Shown: positions 62,406 to 64,000 of the stretch, piece by piece
Layout of the letters: every line of letters starts with the position of its first letter
How positions within the stretch are numbered: position 1 is the first letter of the stretch
Position numbers and translations under genes: made by a program
Source of the DNA: UBA6623 sp965248235
GTDB taxonomy: Bacteria; Acidobacteriota; Terriglobia; Bryobacterales; UBA6623
Reading direction: 5' to 3'
Length of the DNA: 64,000 nucleotides
Assembly (NCBI GenBank): GCA_965248235.1
Contig: CBDFIU010000003.1
Coordinates: 186,001 to 250,000, forward strand
Notes under the pieces: generated by a model
What the model saw: only the letters and a program-made list of their open reading frames with translations
Databases searched by the model: none
Told to the model about the DNA's origin: nothing

Positions 62406-63011
62406 CTGTGTGACCTTGCACCCTTGACCCTTTGCTTGACGCACTTTTCGAGCCCTCGCCGAGACCCGACTCGTCAAGTCGGTCGAAATCGGCGCCCGAA
62501 TCAAAAACGCACGGTGAGCCCAACGCGTCGAAAGGAAAGGAGCTTACCCCGAAAGCTCTTATCCTACTAAGCCTGCCGCCAACGGGGTGTCCGAAATAAA
62601 TGTGGAACATCCCTCCAACCATCCGAGCAATTGAATCAGAGGCGTGGACGGAAGTCCACGCTCAACCCCGCATCAACGCGGTTCACCGAGCTTGAGTCGC
62701 AACTAGGCCGGCCCCGGCCCAGGCCGTCGGTTCTCCACATTGATGTCGCGCGCCCCCGCCAACGAGTGCGGCACGTCTCCCCGCGAAAGCAAAACCATAC
62801 ATCGCCTAGACCGGAGTTCGCCGGCGGCCGAGTGGTCTGGAAGCCGCCCCAACTCCGCCGCGCCTCGCCCAATTTGTCGGGCCGGCGCAACTATTTTCGG
62901 CCGGGCGCGTTACTACTATCAGGACTTCTTGCGCCCGACCGGCCTGAGATCGAGAAGAGCAAGCCGGTCGCCGACCTGATCTCTGACTACAATGGAACCC
63001 GAGGTGACCTC
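62406..63011. other. 606-base gap before the VirB10-like gene
   Basis: No convincing gene. Contains the palindromic repeat at 62633-62688. Small open frames here lack any family pattern. The promoter of the CoA/ThDP operon should lie at its left end. Confidence 0.45.
62633..62688. repeat. Palindromic dispersed repeat, copy 2
   Basis: GAATCAGAGGCGTGGACGGA, then GTCCACGCTCAACCC and GGTTCACCG; GCGTGGAC/GTCCACGC form a perfect stem. Related to 14524-14570 in inverse orientation. Confidence 0.6.
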
Positions 63012-63861
63012 ATGAGAGCGCGATGGAGGGTGGGGTTTGCATTGGCGACAGTGCTGACCGCGGCCGGCCAGCAGGCCGATAACGGCGCCCCCGAAGCCGT
63101 CCGCGAGGCCGCCGAACCCGGGCTCAAGCAGCGCGGCGAGGCGCCGCCCGACAGCATCGCCATACCGCGAGGCACTCGCGTTCCGCTGGTTCTGATCAAC
63201 AGCATCAGCACGAAGCACGCCGCCCCCGGAGACAGGGTCTATTTGGAGTCCGTCTACCCGGTCGTCGTTAACGGCCGCATCGTCGTACCGCCCGGGACGT
63301 ATGTTTCCGGCAGCGTGACCGCTTCAAAGCGGCCCGGGCGCGTGAAAGGGCGAGGCGAGCTTTTTCTCCGTTTCGAACAGATCATTCTCCCCAATGGCAC
63401 CATCCGCGACCTTGTCGGGAGGGTGGGGTCGTTGGATGGGAGAGCGCCCGAGGGGTTTGACCGCGACGAAGGCAAGATTACCAGCGAAGGCTCGAAAGGC
63501 GGCGACGCCCGCACCGTCGGCGAGGCCGCCGCCGCCGGCACCTCGATCGGCGTAATCGCCGGCGCGTCGGGCGGCCACGCGGGTCTCGGCGCCGGCGTGG
63601 GCGCGGCGGCGGGCGTGGCGGCGGGGTTGATGGGCGTCCTGTTGTCTCGCGGCCCCGAAGCCGTTCTGGAAAAAGGCACGCAGCTCGACATGACCCTCGA
63701 CCGCGACCTTTTTTTCAGTGACGAAGAATTGACCTTCGAGGATGCGCTTCGCCGTCCCGGCGGCGGGGCTCCGGGCGGTCGCCGACGAGATTGGTATTCT
63801 TTGAGAGAAGGGCGACCCAGGCGACCTGGATCCCCGTCATTGCGACCGGAGATTCTCTACC
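63012..63861 (+). CDS. VirB10/TrbI-like exported protein, 3' end unclear
   Basis: Starts MRARWRVGFALATVLTAAGQ (signal-like) and continues IPRGTRVPLVLINSISTKHA, GDRVYLESVYPVVVNGRIVVPPGTYVSGS and GELFLRFEQIILPNGT, the beta-barrel pattern of the VirB10/TrbI C-terminal domain. A Gly/Ala-rich segment (residues about 170-210) may span a membrane. No stop codon occurs in this frame before the window ends, although a thioredoxin-like gene starts at 63862. The true end is therefore uncertain and a frameshift near 63770-63800 is possible. I give the limit set by the next gene. Confidence 0.6.
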
Positions 63862-64000
63862 ATGGCTCTTACCGAATCCACCATGTTGGCGCTGGGCACG
63901 GCGGCGCCGGACTTCGCATTGCCGGACACCGTTACCGGCCGCTCGATCCGAGTTGGGTCGTTCGAGGGGAAGAAGGCGCTGTTGGTGATGTTCATCTGCA
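63862..64000 (+). CDS. Thioredoxin/AhpC-TSA-like protein, N-terminal part
   Basis: The visible 46 residues, LGTAAPDFALPDTVTGRSI, SFEGKKALLVMFIC, match the start of peroxiredoxin/TlpA-like proteins just before the C-x-x-C or peroxidatic Cys region. The gene runs off the window. Confidence 0.78.
   Translation, partial: MALTESTMLALGTAAPDFALPDTVTGRSIRVGSFEGKKALLVMFIC

Noticed and set aside
62740..62979. 79-residue plus-strand open frame before the VirB10-like gene
   Set aside because: No Shine-Dalgarno, no family pattern and biased composition; treated as non-coding.
1..64000. CRISPR arrays, rRNA and tRNA genes
   Set aside because: No regularly spaced repeats, no rRNA-like blocks and no convincing T-loop plus CCA-proximal stem. 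A GGGTTCGATCGCATCCCC stretch near 15971 resembles a T-arm but lacks the rest of a tRNA.

Overview
The window is a GC-rich, tightly packed bacterial chromosome segment, most likely from an Acidobacteriota lineage near Bryobacterales/Solibacter. The clues are a surface protein with the Solibacter-type TIGR03437 domain (8839-10782), two Ser/Thr kinases fused to TolB-like propellers, a FecR-like protein, the phoH-ybeY-corC-era block and an F420-type LLM oxidoreductase. No rRNA, tRNA, CRISPR array or phage module was seen. One complete insertion sequence (IS1595 family, 53965-55000) and several families of short dispersed repeats are present, including a roughly 190-bp MITE-like element in two copies.

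Layout. 1-8551: PQQ-like propeller, MFS transporter, DUF2306, membrane MutS-like ATPase, PHP phosphoesterase, DUF2911, phhB, small membrane protein, pilT. 8839-18116: TIGR03437-DUF192 fusion, M20 peptidase, kinase-propeller pseudogene, xylose isomerase, then methyltransferase-fliW-csrA. 18269-24124: cytochrome/YVTN protein, PHP phosphatase, and glycerate 2-kinase, D-2-hydroxyacid dehydrogenase and a beta-hydroxyacid dehydrogenase, which together look like a glyoxylate/hydroxypyruvate/tartronate-semialdehyde to glycerate to 2-phosphoglycerate unit. 24132-28794: MITE, orphan higA, TlpA-like protein, rfbD, LLM oxidoreductase, Phd-PIN toxin-antitoxin pair with a clear promoter/operator. 28806-38679: msrP, acetyltransferase, coiled-coil protein, hydrolase, broken fecR, GDPD, BON protein, the era-corC-ybeY-phoH operon and an RHH antitoxin. 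38724-49356: broken GH5-like gene, broken glpK, 2H phosphoesterase, rsgA, a less GC-rich DUF2335 pair, serine hydrolase, cobT, methyltransferase, cyclophilin-like protein. 49526-55000: frameshifted kinase-propeller, sialidase-like lipoprotein, IS1595. 55112-62405: FGGY kinase, then two paralogous family I CoA-transferase pairs surrounding a ThDP-dependent enzyme. The end carries a VirB10-like surface protein and the start of a thiol peroxidase/thioredoxin-like protein.

Two features of the window stand out. First, at least six genes carry frameshifts or internal deletions: the kinases at 12413 and 49526, fecR, the GH5-like gene, glpK, and a serine hydrolase with two compensating shifts. This means either a decaying region or an indel-prone assembly; raw reads would tell which. 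Second, many genes have a TANNNT -10 box only 6-10 bases before the start codon, which suggests frequent leaderless transcripts. The most interesting metabolic unit is the doubled CoA-transferase/ThDP cluster, in which one pair lacks the usual catalytic glutamate motif.
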